Shown here in pieces: positions 1 through 10,148 of a DNA stretch of 64,000 bases (the stretch's first letter is position 1; the number at the start of each line of letters is the position of its first letter). The notes under the pieces were generated by a model that did not search any database, was not told the origin of the DNA, and saw only the letters and a list, made by a program, of their open reading frames with translations. A program made the position numbers and the translations under genes. This DNA comes from Roseiflexaceae bacterium (GTDB lineage Bacteria > Chloroflexota > Chloroflexia > Chloroflexales > Roseiflexaceae). The stretch spans positions 99,243-163,242 of the forward strand of contig CANJHS010000001.1 of NCBI GenBank assembly GCA_947474225.1, given 5' to 3'.

Positions 1-913
1 CAAGCCGGACAGCCCCAATTGTCGGATCAGGCACGACGGACAGCGCCACAAGGAGGTTCTGGTCTTGCAGGGATTTGATAAGCCCGTGTTGCAGAATCTC
101 GCTCTGGACAATCATTGAACCTGCAACTGCGAGCGGCAACGGACGGGGAAGGTCCAACGAGATACTAACGGCATGTACCATTTTGGCGAGTTCCCCCGCA
201 GCACATGCAACGATAGACTGAGCGACCGCATCACCTTCGTTCGCGAGCGTGACCACCAGCGGTCCAACGTCTACGAGCTGCGTGCGTGGGTCTGCGACAC
301 CATATAGGAATGTAATCAAATCTGCGGGTTCAACGAGGTTCCAATGGCGTAACAGCGCGGGCAAGATCTTGGTATGAGGTCCACGGCCATCGGCTGCATG
401 CGAGGCTGCTCGTAATGCCATAACGGCAACGTCATAGCCGCTCCCTTCATCACCGATGAGGTATCCCCATCCTCCTGCGCGGCAGGTTTTTGCGTTGCTG
501 TCACGTCCCACGGCAATGGAACCCGTCCCGCAAATCAAACCGACGCCAACACCATTAGGTGTACCAGCAGATATGACCAACCAGCCATCATTGGCAATGA
601 GCAACTGATCTGCGATACGACGCTCGCGCACCCAATCGCGGACCATCACCTCATCCTCGACACGACTTACCCCAGCCACTCCCATACATGCTGCAATGAC
701 CGATGTGCGCTCGAGATTCGCTTGTGCAAATGCTTTTGCAATTGCTGCATCGAGCTCCGCCAAGGCTGCATGAGGGGCATGTGCATGAAAATTGCTGCCC
801 CGACTTCGTCCTTGTGCAATCGGGGTACCGGTTCTAGCATCAGCAAGGATGGCAATCGTTTTGGTGGCGCCGCCATCTACCCCGAGAATCAACGGTATAT
901 CTTGGTCTGGCAT
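1..913 (-). CDS. BadF/BadG/BcrA/BcrD-type ATPase / N-acetylglucosamine kinase-like sugar kinase (3' end truncated by window edge)
   Basis: Own translation of minus strand from ATG at 913: MPDQDIPLILGVDGGATKTIAILADARTG...GVGVGLICGTGSIAVGRDSNAKTCRAGGWGYLIGDEGSGYDVA; phosphate-binding motifs typical of the ASKHA/BadF kinase family. Not in the ORF track because it runs off the edge. Confidence 0.85.
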   Translation of the reverse strand, partial: MPDQDIPLILGVDGGATKTIAILADARTGTPIAQGRSRGSNFHAHAPHAALAELDAAIAKAFAQANLERTSVIAACMGVAGVSRVEDEVMVRDWVRERRIADQLLIANDGWLVISAGTPNGVGVGLICGTGSIAVGRDSNAKTCRAGGWGYLIGDEGSGYDVAVMALRAASHAADGRGPHTKILPALLRHWNLVEPADLITFLYGVADPRTQLVDVGPLVVTLANEGDAVAQSIVACAAGELAKMVHAVSISLDLPRPLPLAVAGSMIVQSEILQHGLIKSLQDQNLLVALSVVPDPTIGAVRL

Positions 914-1048
914 TATACTTCCACAACAAAAAACGCCGCATTGTGCTGCGTCAGATGACAACATTCAGGCAATGAAAGAGGCATGAACACCATTCATGCC
1001 TGGTGTATGACGCTGACACATCGCCGTAATAAAACCATTATACATATA

Positions 1049-2299
1049 TTACTTGTTCAAACCATACCAGTCATTGATTGGGTCTTGGTATCCGCTGACC
1101 GCACCACTGAGTACTTCTGCAAGAGTGACATGTCTTCGACTGTGCTGCGACTCGAGCAGAGCGTAGGCAGCTGCAAGATCTCGCAGTCCTTCTTGGGCAT
1201 TTGTTTCTGGTTGACTTTGCTGTGCGATAGCCTGAAGCCAATCATATTGCGAAATCGCCGCTGCGTCACGTAATCCCAGTGGGAACCATTGTGCACGCTG
1301 AGATTCAGACATTTGCGCATGAAAAACCGCAAGTAACGAGGACTCATTGCCGTTCCGAAGAATAAGTCGGTCATTGCGAATCATCCCCTCACTCCCGACA
1401 AAGACAGGCATTCCTTCGGTCGCAACCGACTGCGGCAGCCCAGCCCACGACCACGAAACCTGGGCCAACGACTGATTAACAAAGCGCACTGTTGCGATAT
1501 AGGTATCATCGACATCTGCAATGATGGTTGTCTGTTCACCACTGGGCGAGGTATGGATGCGTTCTGGCGCATAGATGCCGGTCATAGCGCTGACGGACTC
1601 GACCTCACCCATTACAAAGCGCAACCAATCCATCTGATGGACACCAATGTCGATGCTCCCACCTCCGCCGGCTCGCATCTTGTCGTGACGCCATGGTGTC
1701 TCAGCTACTATTTTGTCAGGCGACCAGATTCCCCCGAGCATCCCCATACTCGCAAACTGTGGGACACCGATGAGTCCTGCGGTTACTGCCCAATGCTGTG
1801 CACGTACGAGTTCCATCTGACGTACATTTTCAAATACGCCGAATGTACGCTGCGTAGATTCTGCTGCTGCAATCAATCTTTGGGCAGCCCGGACGGTTAT
1901 CGCCAATGGCTTTTGGGTCAACAGGTGCATCCCTGCCGAAAGTGCGGCCATCCCCACCTGATGATGAAGCGCCAGTGTGGTGAAATCGTTGATGGCATCA
2001 ACCGTCCCAGATGCAATCATCTCACGGTAGTCGGTGAATATACCGACTTCGACGTCACGATGGAGATCACTCACGTAGGTGTGTGGTGCAGCCAACGGGT
2101 CCCCTGACGCAGGGTCAACAACCGGAAGGCGCGGTGTCGGACCAGTCCCTCGCGTATGAAACATGCGGGCATCATCGGGATTACGGGCACACAGTGCGGT
2201 AATACGAAAGGTATCAATCCCTACTTCGCGCAACCGCAAATACCCTTGTAGGTGCGCATTAAGAATGCGACCACAGCCTACAATTCCAATCCGAATCAT
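1049..2299 (-). CDS. Gfo/Idh/MocA family oxidoreductase
   Basis: N-terminal Rossmann MIRIGIVGCGRILNAHL and QKPLA motif; 416 aa. Confidence 0.9.
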   Translation of the reverse strand: MIRIGIVGCGRILNAHLQGYLRLREVGIDTFRITALCARNPDDARMFHTRGTGPTPRLPVVDPASGDPLAAPHTYVSDLHRDVEVGIFTDYREMIASGTVDAINDFTTLALHHQVGMAALSAGMHLLTQKPLAITVRAAQRLIAAAESTQRTFGVFENVRQMELVRAQHWAVTAGLIGVPQFASMGMLGGIWSPDKIVAETPWRHDKMRAGGGGSIDIGVHQMDWLRFVMGEVESVSAMTGIYAPERIHTSPSGEQTTIIADVDDTYIATVRFVNQSLAQVSWSWAGLPQSVATEGMPVFVGSEGMIRNDRLILRNGNESSLLAVFHAQMSESQRAQWFPLGLRDAAAISQYDWLQAIAQQSQPETNAQEGLRDLAAAYALLESQHSRRHVTLAEVLSGAVSGYQDPINDWYGLNK

Positions 2300-3348
2300 C
2301 GTTCGCCTCCACCCTGGTAGAGTGCTGCCGGGGGGAGCGGGAGCGAGACTGCCTGGTTTGTGTTGACTGAGATAATGCCGGCCTCGAGGACATGCTGGGC
2401 CATTAATGCCACCTCAGGTCTACACAGAGCCATGAGCGGGACCTCACCACGAATCACCGCTGCGTAGTGTTCCAGCGCGTGCGTGCAGCCAGGAGCAATT
2501 TTGGGCACGCGCAATACGGTACCATCATCATGTTCGGCATCGGACAGCAGTAATTTTCCATTTCGCGCCACCAATGTGCCTTTGTCCCCATAAAAAATTG
2601 GTTCATAACTCGTCAGATGTCCCTGTTGCGTCCACGAAGCCGTTGCGGTCGAAATAGCAGTTGCGTGCTGCATCACCATGACGGCATTGTCCTCTGCCGG
2701 CAGGTCTTGTTTGCGCAACCGCCCAGCAATGGTCGTCACTCGTGAGGGTAATCCGAGAAACATGCATGTCAAGGCCGCACCGTAACAGCAATAATCCATT
2801 ATCACTCCTGCTCCATTGCGGTATGGATCATAGAGCCAGTCAACGAATTGCGGTGAACACCCGAGTTCACGTGGACCGCAGTGTGCAGCCCGATATTGCA
2901 CTTGAAAGAGCTGGCCGATACGACCGCGTTCAATCAACGTAATCGCATATTGAATGTTGGCCCACCAGGCAATCGGCCAATTAATCATCAACGTGATTCC
3001 TGCGTGTTTGGCAGCCTGTGTTAATGCGACCGCACCAGCGTAATCAGCAGCGATGGGCTTTTCAACAAACACATGCAATCCGCGTTTGGCTGCTGCAATA
3101 CCGTATTCGACACTCGTGCGGTTGTCTGCAAAGACTGCGACTGCGTCCAAATCGCTCCGCTTGAGCAGCTCGTATGGATCTGCACTCGTTATTGCGATGC
3201 CATGGGCAACAGCTTTTGCACGCAGGATGGGATCGCCGTCTGCAGCTGCAATGATGTCGACACTGTCGACATCGGGGGCATGTTTGATGAAGTCCCATAC
3301 GTGATCGTGACTCATTCCAAGGATACCAATGCGAATATTGCGCGTCAT
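2296..3348 (-). CDS. Gfo/Idh/MocA family oxidoreductase
   Basis: IRIGILGMSHDH...VFVEKPIAADY; 4-nt overlap with the next gene. Confidence 0.9.
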   Translation of the reverse strand: MTRNIRIGILGMSHDHVWDFIKHAPDVDSVDIIAAADGDPILRAKAVAHGIAITSADPYELLKRSDLDAVAVFADNRTSVEYGIAAAKRGLHVFVEKPIAADYAGAVALTQAAKHAGITLMINWPIAWWANIQYAITLIERGRIGQLFQVQYRAAHCGPRELGCSPQFVDWLYDPYRNGAGVIMDYCCYGAALTCMFLGLPSRVTTIAGRLRKQDLPAEDNAVMVMQHATAISTATASWTQQGHLTSYEPIFYGDKGTLVARNGKLLLSDAEHDDGTVLRVPKIAPGCTHALEHYAAVIRGEVPLMALCRPEVALMAQHVLEAGIISVNTNQAVSLPLPPAALYQGGGER

Positions 3349-3381
3349 GTTGCCCTCCTCTATCGGCGTGTAATTCTCGTA

Positions 3382-4611
3382 CTAGGTAGATGATGCCGTC
3401 TGTGTCCCTACCGGTAGGCGTCGTGCCACGAGCAGTGCTACTGCCGCCATGAGGATTCCTGCGACGGTGAAAGACGTTGCATAGTCCCATGCACCGACGA
3501 TTTGCCCTCCAACGCTCGCTCCTACCACCCCGCCGAGTGCTGCGACGGTATGATACAGACCCGCAAAGCGACCACGTCGTTGACGTAAGCCCAGTTCCGT
3601 AGCGACCAAGAGTGCCGGTGTCTCGTAGCTTGAAAAACTCACCGAACGGAACATTTGCAACGGTACAATTCCCCACGTCGGTGCCACAGCCCGATAAAGA
3701 ATATAGACCAACCCTTGACCCATAAGCCCACTCATGAGTAACGTGCGCCGCCCCCACTTATCTGCCAAAATGCCTGCTAATGCGAGTCCTGGTACCTCGC
3801 CGAGTGCTGCCAGAGCCCACAACGCACTGATACTGCCCTGCGCATACCCCAACGAGTGCATCATCCCCGGCCATTGCCAGGCGACAGCGCCCATGCCATA
3901 AAACCACGTAAATACCACTACGAAAAACATAATCGCATGGCGTAGGTCAGTCGTCGCAGGTGCCGATACTGGGTTGTCTGTCACTTCTGCTTGTGGGCGT
4001 TCACTCGCTTCACGAATCCCAAGGGTCGCAAAACAACCCAAACCTTGGAGCACAGCAGCAATTGCAATTGGCACCCACAATCCAAATCCATCCGCGATAA
4101 ATCCGCCCGTCACGGCAGTGAGTGCAAAGGCGAGGGATCCCGTCATACGGAACATACCGAGCACCCGCCCGCGTGAACCGTCGTCCTCGATGAGATCACC
4201 GACAAGTGCAAGGTTGCCCGCACTGAATCCTGCACTCGCAATACCAATACAGAATTGAGCAATCAACAAAATTGCATATTGCTGGATGAAAGCAACGGTA
4301 CACAAACTGATTGCAGATAACACCAACGCAATAATTATTATTGGTTTCCGTTTGCCGAGTCGGTCTGATCCTGCTCCCCAAATATACGGGGCGACCAATG
4401 CACCTGCTTGCTGGGCAGCGAACAAAAATCCCACCGCGCCTGGTTTGGACCCCAATGCACCAAAATGATTGGCCATCAACGGAATGGTAAGCCCGTTGGA
4501 AGCAAAGAGACTTGCTTGGCTGAGTGCCAAAAATCGCAGCGAACGGGCATTGGCGGTACGCGCAGTGAACATCAGTATTTTCCACAGGGTGATTGTGCCC
4601 CATCGTAGCAC
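3382..4611 (-). CDS. MFS transporter
   Basis: ~12 hydrophobic segments; GSDRLGKRKP and ADKWGRRT MFS loop motifs. Confidence 0.85.
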   Translation of the reverse strand: MLRWGTITLWKILMFTARTANARSLRFLALSQASLFASNGLTIPLMANHFGALGSKPGAVGFLFAAQQAGALVAPYIWGAGSDRLGKRKPIIIIALVLSAISLCTVAFIQQYAILLIAQFCIGIASAGFSAGNLALVGDLIEDDGSRGRVLGMFRMTGSLAFALTAVTGGFIADGFGLWVPIAIAAVLQGLGCFATLGIREASERPQAEVTDNPVSAPATTDLRHAIMFFVVVFTWFYGMGAVAWQWPGMMHSLGYAQGSISALWALAALGEVPGLALAGILADKWGRRTLLMSGLMGQGLVYILYRAVAPTWGIVPLQMFRSVSFSSYETPALLVATELGLRQRRGRFAGLYHTVAALGGVVGASVGGQIVGAWDYATSFTVAGILMAAVALLVARRLPVGTQTASST

Positions 4612-4621
4612 GAATGTGCAC

Positions 4622-4921
4622 TCATTCGATGGTCAGCTGCCAGAGAGACTCATGTATATTGACTACTCCCGGTCCATGCATGAGAACCCCTTCGTGACGC
4701 AGAATTTCTTCTTGGAGCGCAGCCTGGGGTGAAGTAATGCGCCCGCTTGCCGATACGACTCGCCACCACGGGATATTCTGCGGGCAATGGGCCATTGCCC
4801 AGCCTACTCCTCTCGCTCCGCGTGGCACCGGAATTGCTCGCGCTATGCTCCCATAGGTACTTACCTTTCCCTCAGGAATGCGCGCTACGATGGCATAGAT
4901 TGCGATATATTGTGTATCCAC
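4622..4921 (-). CDS. MGMT-family DNA-binding alkyltransferase-like (ATL) protein
   Basis: IPEGKVSTYGSIARA...RGVGWAMAHCPQNIPWWRVVSASGRI; Trp in place of the PCHRV cysteine. Confidence 0.85.
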   Translation of the reverse strand: MDTQYIAIYAIVARIPEGKVSTYGSIARAIPVPRGARGVGWAMAHCPQNIPWWRVVSASGRITSPQAALQEEILRHEGVLMHGPGVVNIHESLWQLTIE

Positions 4922-4978
4922 GAAGAAACCTCACATGGTACAATCGCACAGGGACGCTCATCCGGAGTATGAGGAACA

Positions 4979-7813
4979 ATGTCAGATAACCGAACTCGAT
5001 CACCACGCCGTCGCAACAGTCGCGACGCGCAAAATGCCCTGCCATTATCACTCATCCGCCGCAAAGCTCTCGCGAAGGCCGGTGGTACATCCATCTTTTC
5101 ACGGCTTTTTGTCGGCTGTTTTTCTGCTGTTGCGGTGATTGTCCTTATTCTTGGGATTGTAGGATTTGCGGCATATTCTTCGTTGACGGCAGAGTTATTG
5201 CCACGCCTCGAGTCTATTCGCGGCCGAACGACCTTCGAGACGAGCCGGTTGCTCGACCGCAATGGCGCAGTATTATATGAATTTTTCGGGACAGGGCGGC
5301 GCACCAAAGTAGGTCTTGCGAATGTCTCGAAAGATTTGCTCAACGGCACTATTTCTATCGAAGACAAAACTTTCTATTCAAATCCCGGTGTGGATTACCT
5401 GGGCATCGCCCGGGCAGCCTACTATAGTGCTACCGCAGGCGAGGTCGTCGGCGGTGGTTCGACCATCTCGCAGCAGGTCATCAAGCAAGTTGTGTTGACC
5501 GAAAAAGAGCGTTCCAACGACCTCCAAAGCCGCATTCGTCGTAAAATCGTCGAAGTCGTTCTGGCCCAAGAAATTTCACGCCAATACACCAAAGATGAAA
5601 TATTAGAACTCTATGTCAATGAAATTTATTATGGAAACCTGGCTTATGGCATCGAAGCTGCAGCAAACACCTACTTCAAAACAACCGCTGCCCAGTTGAC
5701 TCTGCCACAAGCTGCGCTTTTGGCAGGCATGCCGCAGTTGCCCACGTCCTACGATCCGTATCTCTATACCGAAAACAATGTCATCCGTGGCATTGCATTG
5801 GCTGATGGATGGCGGAATCCCAAATACGACCTAGGCGAACAAACGAGTCCAACTAAGTGGCGTCAGATCGCTGTATTGCGACAAATGGTAGACAATGGCT
5901 ACATCACCGAAGGCCAAGCTATCAACGCTGCTGCTGAAGACTTACAGTTTGCAGGGGTCGAAGTCCCCATCAATGCCCCACATTTTGTCTTTTATGTGCG
6001 GCGACTGCTCGAAGAGCAGTACGGACCACAATTCGCTACACTCGGGTTTTCGATCTATACGACTATTGACTTACAGTTACAACAAACCGCTCAAAAAATG
6101 GCTACTGACCGGATATCAGAGCTGGCTGATCGCAACATCCACAATGCCTCGGTAGTTGTGATGCAACCCAATACCGGTCAGATTTTGGCAATGGTGGGGA
6201 GTGTGGACTATAACCGCACCGAAAAGACAACCACCCCGGGTTTTGAAGGAAACGTACTCGACGGACAGGTCAATGTCGCCACGAATTTGCGTCAGCCTGG
6301 CTCGGCGCTCAAACCATTCAACTATATGGCGGCAATGGAACGTGGCTTAACCCCTGCCACTATTCTCTGGGACGTCGAGAAAACATTCCCATCAATTGGC
6401 ACAGAACGCTATGTCCCTAAAAACTACAACGGGAAGTGGAACGGCCCACTCCGTATGCGCCAAGCACTTGCCAATTCACTCAACATGCCAGCCATCGAAG
6501 CACTGCGTTATGGCGGGATTAGTCACATGCTCGATTTACTTGATCGGGTGGGCATTAAATCTCTCAAACGTGGTGAAGGCTTCTACGGGCTTGCGTTGAC
6601 CCTTGGTGGTGGCGAGGTCACGCCTCTTGAGCTCACCGCGGCGTACAATACCATCGCCAGCAACGGCGTCTATTTCGAACCCAAGGCCATCCTCAAAGTC
6701 GTTGACCCCAAAGGCGTCGTCATCGATCAACTCGCTGCACCTGTTGGGGTGCCGGCAATCAAACCGGACATTGTTGGCATCATCGAAGACATCATGAGTG
6801 ACGATAACGCACGTGCTGCCATTTGGGGTACGAACAGCAAACTCAAACTTTCACGCCCAGCGGGCGTCAAGACAGGCACCTCAAACGACTGGCGGGACGC
6901 CTGGGCACTTGGCTACACACCATATGTAACGGTGGGTGTATGGACCGGCAACAATAATAATGAACCAACGGGTAAAGTAGAAAGTCTCACCGGAGGTGGT
7001 ATTATTTGGCGCAATATTATGGAGTACATTTTTGCAGACGAGCGGCTCAATGCACTCCTCGCAGAACCATACAACGGGCAACTCCCTATAGCATTTGTGC
7101 GTCCCAAAGGCATCACCGAACAACCCATCTGTCCGTTACCTGGTGCATTTAATAATCGCTCTACCGAACTTTTCACCCGCACAATGGCACCTGGTCCCAT
7201 CGCGCCACTGCCCAGCGATGACCCGACACTTCCCGATCCCACTGGGTTACCAGACCAGGGCGGCCCAGACCCGTGTGCCGGGATTCTCCAACCAGTGCAT
7301 GTCGTCAAACTGAATCTCGACTTGCCGCTGTCTGGAGTCATCACCGACACCGCGGTCATTTCGACCAGTGTTTGCACCCCTGCTGAAGGGCAATCAGTGC
7401 CACTCGATCGTGTCGTTGATGCGGTCGCCTGGGTCGTACCACCGCCGGAACCTGACATCAATGTCAAACTCACTTGGGAGCTCGCTCCCAACGCGGCAGA
7501 ACGCATCCCGCAGATTTTGCCGTTTGACGCAGCCTCCATCCCTCTCTGTACGACCGAGATGCTTGGCCAATTCGGTCCACCAGTCGAAGGTGCAGTACGC
7601 ATGCCTGAACTGCGCAAGATGGATGCGCAGACTGCACTCAGCACCCTCAATCAACTCGGGATTACCAACGTGTTCATTGACGAACAATCACGCGAACGTA
7701 TCCCGGATGCCTTCGATCAGTATGGCCCGAACGAGGTTATAGGAACGATTCCAGCTGTTGGAGAGTGGATACTCCCAGATGCTTCGGTCGTGATTGGCGC
7801 CCGCGGCCCCTAG
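4979..7813 (+). CDS. Penicillin-binding protein 1A family (transglycosylase/transpeptidase) with C-terminal PASTA-like region
   Basis: GT51 motifs (SIEDKTFYSNPGVDYLGIARA, GGSTISQQVIKQ), transpeptidase motifs (QPGSALKPF, SLN, KTGTSNDWRDAW), C-terminal PELRKMDAQTALSTLNQLGI... Confidence 0.95.
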   Translation: MSDNRTRSPRRRNSRDAQNALPLSLIRRKALAKAGGTSIFSRLFVGCFSAVAVIVLILGIVGFAAYSSLTAELLPRLESIRGRTTFETSRLLDRNGAVLYEFFGTGRRTKVGLANVSKDLLNGTISIEDKTFYSNPGVDYLGIARAAYYSATAGEVVGGGSTISQQVIKQVVLTEKERSNDLQSRIRRKIVEVVLAQEISRQYTKDEILELYVNEIYYGNLAYGIEAAANTYFKTTAAQLTLPQAALLAGMPQLPTSYDPYLYTENNVIRGIALADGWRNPKYDLGEQTSPTKWRQIAVLRQMVDNGYITEGQAINAAAEDLQFAGVEVPINAPHFVFYVRRLLEEQYGPQFATLGFSIYTTIDLQLQQTAQKMATDRISELADRNIHNASVVVMQPNTGQILAMVGSVDYNRTEKTTTPGFEGNVLDGQVNVATNLRQPGSALKPFNYMAAMERGLTPATILWDVEKTFPSIGTERYVPKNYNGKWNGPLRMRQALANSLNMPAIEALRYGGISHMLDLLDRVGIKSLKRGEGFYGLALTLGGGEVTPLELTAAYNTIASNGVYFEPKAILKVVDPKGVVIDQLAAPVGVPAIKPDIVGIIEDIMSDDNARAAIWGTNSKLKLSRPAGVKTGTSNDWRDAWALGYTPYVTVGVWTGNNNNEPTGKVESLTGGGIIWRNIMEYIFADERLNALLAEPYNGQLPIAFVRPKGITEQPICPLPGAFNNRSTELFTRTMAPGPIAPLPSDDPTLPDPTGLPDQGGPDPCAGILQPVHVVKLNLDLPLSGVITDTAVISTSVCTPAEGQSVPLDRVVDAVAWVVPPPEPDINVKLTWELAPNAAERIPQILPFDAASIPLCTTEMLGQFGPPVEGAVRMPELRKMDAQTALSTLNQLGITNVFIDEQSRERIPDAFDQYGPNEVIGTIPAVGEWILPDASVVIGARGP

Positions 7814-8886
7814 TGCGGCAGCCCTTCAGTGATAGCCTTCAATACCCGTGCCTGAACTTCTGGCCCATGTCCTGATTCGCTCAGGGCGTGGGCAACCGTT
7901 TGCCACCACGGTGTCGATTCGGAATAGCGGACGTTCCAGTTAGCCAGCGTCGCCAACTGGTCTGGCCATTGCTCTGCGACCACGACGAGCGGCGTTGCGA
8001 GATTTAACGCTGGCAACAGAGGTTGCACCGATGTGGGAGGTTCCGCGGTTCTGTTTAATACTTGCATAGCCGATCCGCCCATCCACGCATCACGTAGCAA
8101 AGCTGGGCTCGATTGTATCATGCTGTTGGTCCAACGGCACAGCCAATCATCGGGGTATTTTTCGGGACGTAGCGGATAATCGCTCCCATAGAGTACTTTG
8201 TGGGGAATCACTAACCCGGCCAACTGCGCCATGACGGTTGTATCTGGGTATGTAAAAAATGCCGAAGCGGTGTCGTACCAGACATTACGCAGGACCTGCT
8301 TCACGGTGGGTATCTGCTCATACCACCATAAACCACCACCCCAATGCGCGAGAATTATGGTCAGTTCAGGGAATCGTGCCGCACACTCATAAAACATATG
8401 CAGCGGTATCATCACTTTGCCCATGTACGCAGGGCCAACTGGCTCATTGACATGAAAAAGCATGGGGATATTGGATTGGGCGCAAAACGAAACAACGCGG
8501 ATTACAGCAGGATCACGCAGCGAAAAGCCTTGTGCAGCTGGATTCAGCTCGCCGACCCCCACAAAACCGGCTTGGATGGACTGCTTTATGTGATCAATCG
8601 CATCTGGATGTGCCGGTTGAATACTTGCGTAGGCGTGCAAGCGTGTTGGGTTCATTCGGCGGGCATTCGAAACACGACGATTTCGCTCGAGACAGTTCTC
8701 AGCATGCAAAAAGTACTCGCCCTGCCAGACAACCTGATCAACGCCGGCAGCATCCATGTCCGCCAACAACGCCGGAACATCTCGATACCCCTGCACCCGT
8801 GACCCATCATAGAGCCACGACTGCCGCGTCTCACCAGGGTAATTGGGACGGTGTGGCAGGTAATGTTGGTGGAAATCGATAATCAT
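7810..8886 (-). CDS. Amidohydrolase family protein (TIM-barrel, amidohydrolase 2-like)
   Basis: MIIDFHQHYLPHRPN start (ATG at 8886, ATGA overlap with upstream GT); ILAHWGGG, LYGSDYPL motifs. Confidence 0.85.
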   Translation of the reverse strand: MIIDFHQHYLPHRPNYPGETRQSWLYDGSRVQGYRDVPALLADMDAAGVDQVVWQGEYFLHAENCLERNRRVSNARRMNPTRLHAYASIQPAHPDAIDHIKQSIQAGFVGVGELNPAAQGFSLRDPAVIRVVSFCAQSNIPMLFHVNEPVGPAYMGKVMIPLHMFYECAARFPELTIILAHWGGGLWWYEQIPTVKQVLRNVWYDTASAFFTYPDTTVMAQLAGLVIPHKVLYGSDYPLRPEKYPDDWLCRWTNSMIQSSPALLRDAWMGGSAMQVLNRTAEPPTSVQPLLPALNLATPLVVVAEQWPDQLATLANWNVRYSESTPWWQTVAHALSESGHGPEVQARVLKAITEGLPH

Positions 8887-10148
8887 GAGGTGACAGTCCC
8901 AGCTGAAACGCACACGGGGACCATCTGTGTGCCGATAGCATCCCATGTATAGGACTGCAGGACTTTTTCATAACCGGCGGCTGCATAGCGTGCAGCCAAA
9001 GCCGTATCTTTGAGGACAATTTGGATAGCGTCAGCAAGTGTACGCGGGTCATCAAATGGCACTAATAGCCCATCGACTCCGTCATTGATGACATCAGGAA
9101 TGCCTCCTGCATCTGCACCTATGACCGGGACGTGATTACACCAAGCCTCAAGGAACACAATCCCAAATGAATCAGTACGTGACGGCAAAACCAACAGCTG
9201 AGCAGCTGCTAGCGCATCACGTTTTTCTTGGTCGCTCGCATGCGCAAGCATCACAATACGTGCACGAACATCAGGATCCAACTTGGTAAATGCTGTGACG
9301 AAATGCTCGAGCGGGGCACCAACCAGCACCAGTGTCGCCTCAATGCCGTTATTCCATAGCTGTTGCATTGCTGCAATGGTAGTTAGTGTTCCCTTGTCAC
9401 GTGCCATCGCACCGATTTGGAGCACGATTGGTCCATGCAGGTTATGCGTTGAACGAAACAAAGCCTGATCCCCGCCTGTGACCTCAGCAGGGGTAACCCC
9501 TGCACCGACGGTGTGCACCGCAGCGGAGGAAACGCCGTGTGCGATAACGAAGCGACGCTCGCGTGCAGTCATCGTAAATACTGCCCGACTGCGGCGCAGG
9601 ATATCAAGCTGTTGGGGCATCTCGTAATATCGGACCAAGGATGGATCGGTTGTCACTCCAAGATGGATGAACGGTGTCGCAATTACGGGGATACCTGCGC
9701 GCTCGGCAGCATCCATCACCGGATGAATCAGCCCATCGAGGGTGACGTTGGTCACATGAATGACGTCTATGTCTGCTGCGTTTGCCTCAATCCATGTCGT
9801 CAAGGCATGCGACCGTGGGGTGAACGACGACAGAGCCCGTAGCAATCGAACATGCACGCGTAGCCGACCGAGTTCGACCAGAAGCCGACGGATGATTGGG
9901 TAGACGAGTGGGTGTGGTGCAAATCGCTGAAAGGGAAAGCGAATAATGGTCGTGCCCATATGTGTTTGGCTGCCACTCGGGAATTCTTTTTTGGATGGGA
10001 GCCAAAATGCTTCGAGCTCAGCCGCGGTAGTCGTCAAAATGGTCACACGGTGGCCTTGGCGCACCAGTTGCTGGCCCAGCTCTTCGAAAAACTTTACCGA
10101 GCCGCTGGTAACCGGATGATACATTTGGACGACATGCACGAAATGCAT
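8883..10148 (-). CDS. Glycosyltransferase family 4 protein
   Basis: MHFVHVVQMYHPVTSGSVKFFEELGQQLVRQGHRVTILT...PSRTDSFGIVFLEAWCNHVPVIGADAGGIPDVI. Confidence 0.9.
   Translation of the reverse strand: MHFVHVVQMYHPVTSGSVKFFEELGQQLVRQGHRVTILTTTAAELEAFWLPSKKEFPSGSQTHMGTTIIRFPFQRFAPHPLVYPIIRRLLVELGRLRVHVRLLRALSSFTPRSHALTTWIEANAADIDVIHVTNVTLDGLIHPVMDAAERAGIPVIATPFIHLGVTTDPSLVRYYEMPQQLDILRRSRAVFTMTARERRFVIAHGVSSAAVHTVGAGVTPAEVTGGDQALFRSTHNLHGPIVLQIGAMARDKGTLTTIAAMQQLWNNGIEATLVLVGAPLEHFVTAFTKLDPDVRARIVMLAHASDQEKRDALAAAQLLVLPSRTDSFGIVFLEAWCNHVPVIGADAGGIPDVINDGVDGLLVPFDDPRTLADAIQIVLKDTALAARYAAAGYEKVLQSYTWDAIGTQMVPVCVSAGTVTS

Noticed and set aside
3062-3757. 231-aa minus-strand ORF
   Set aside because: Overlaps two well-supported genes in another frame; no coherent protein motifs.
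6913-7650. 245-aa minus-strand ORF
   Set aside because: Antisense to the PBP1A gene, Ser/Gly-rich, no recognisable domain.
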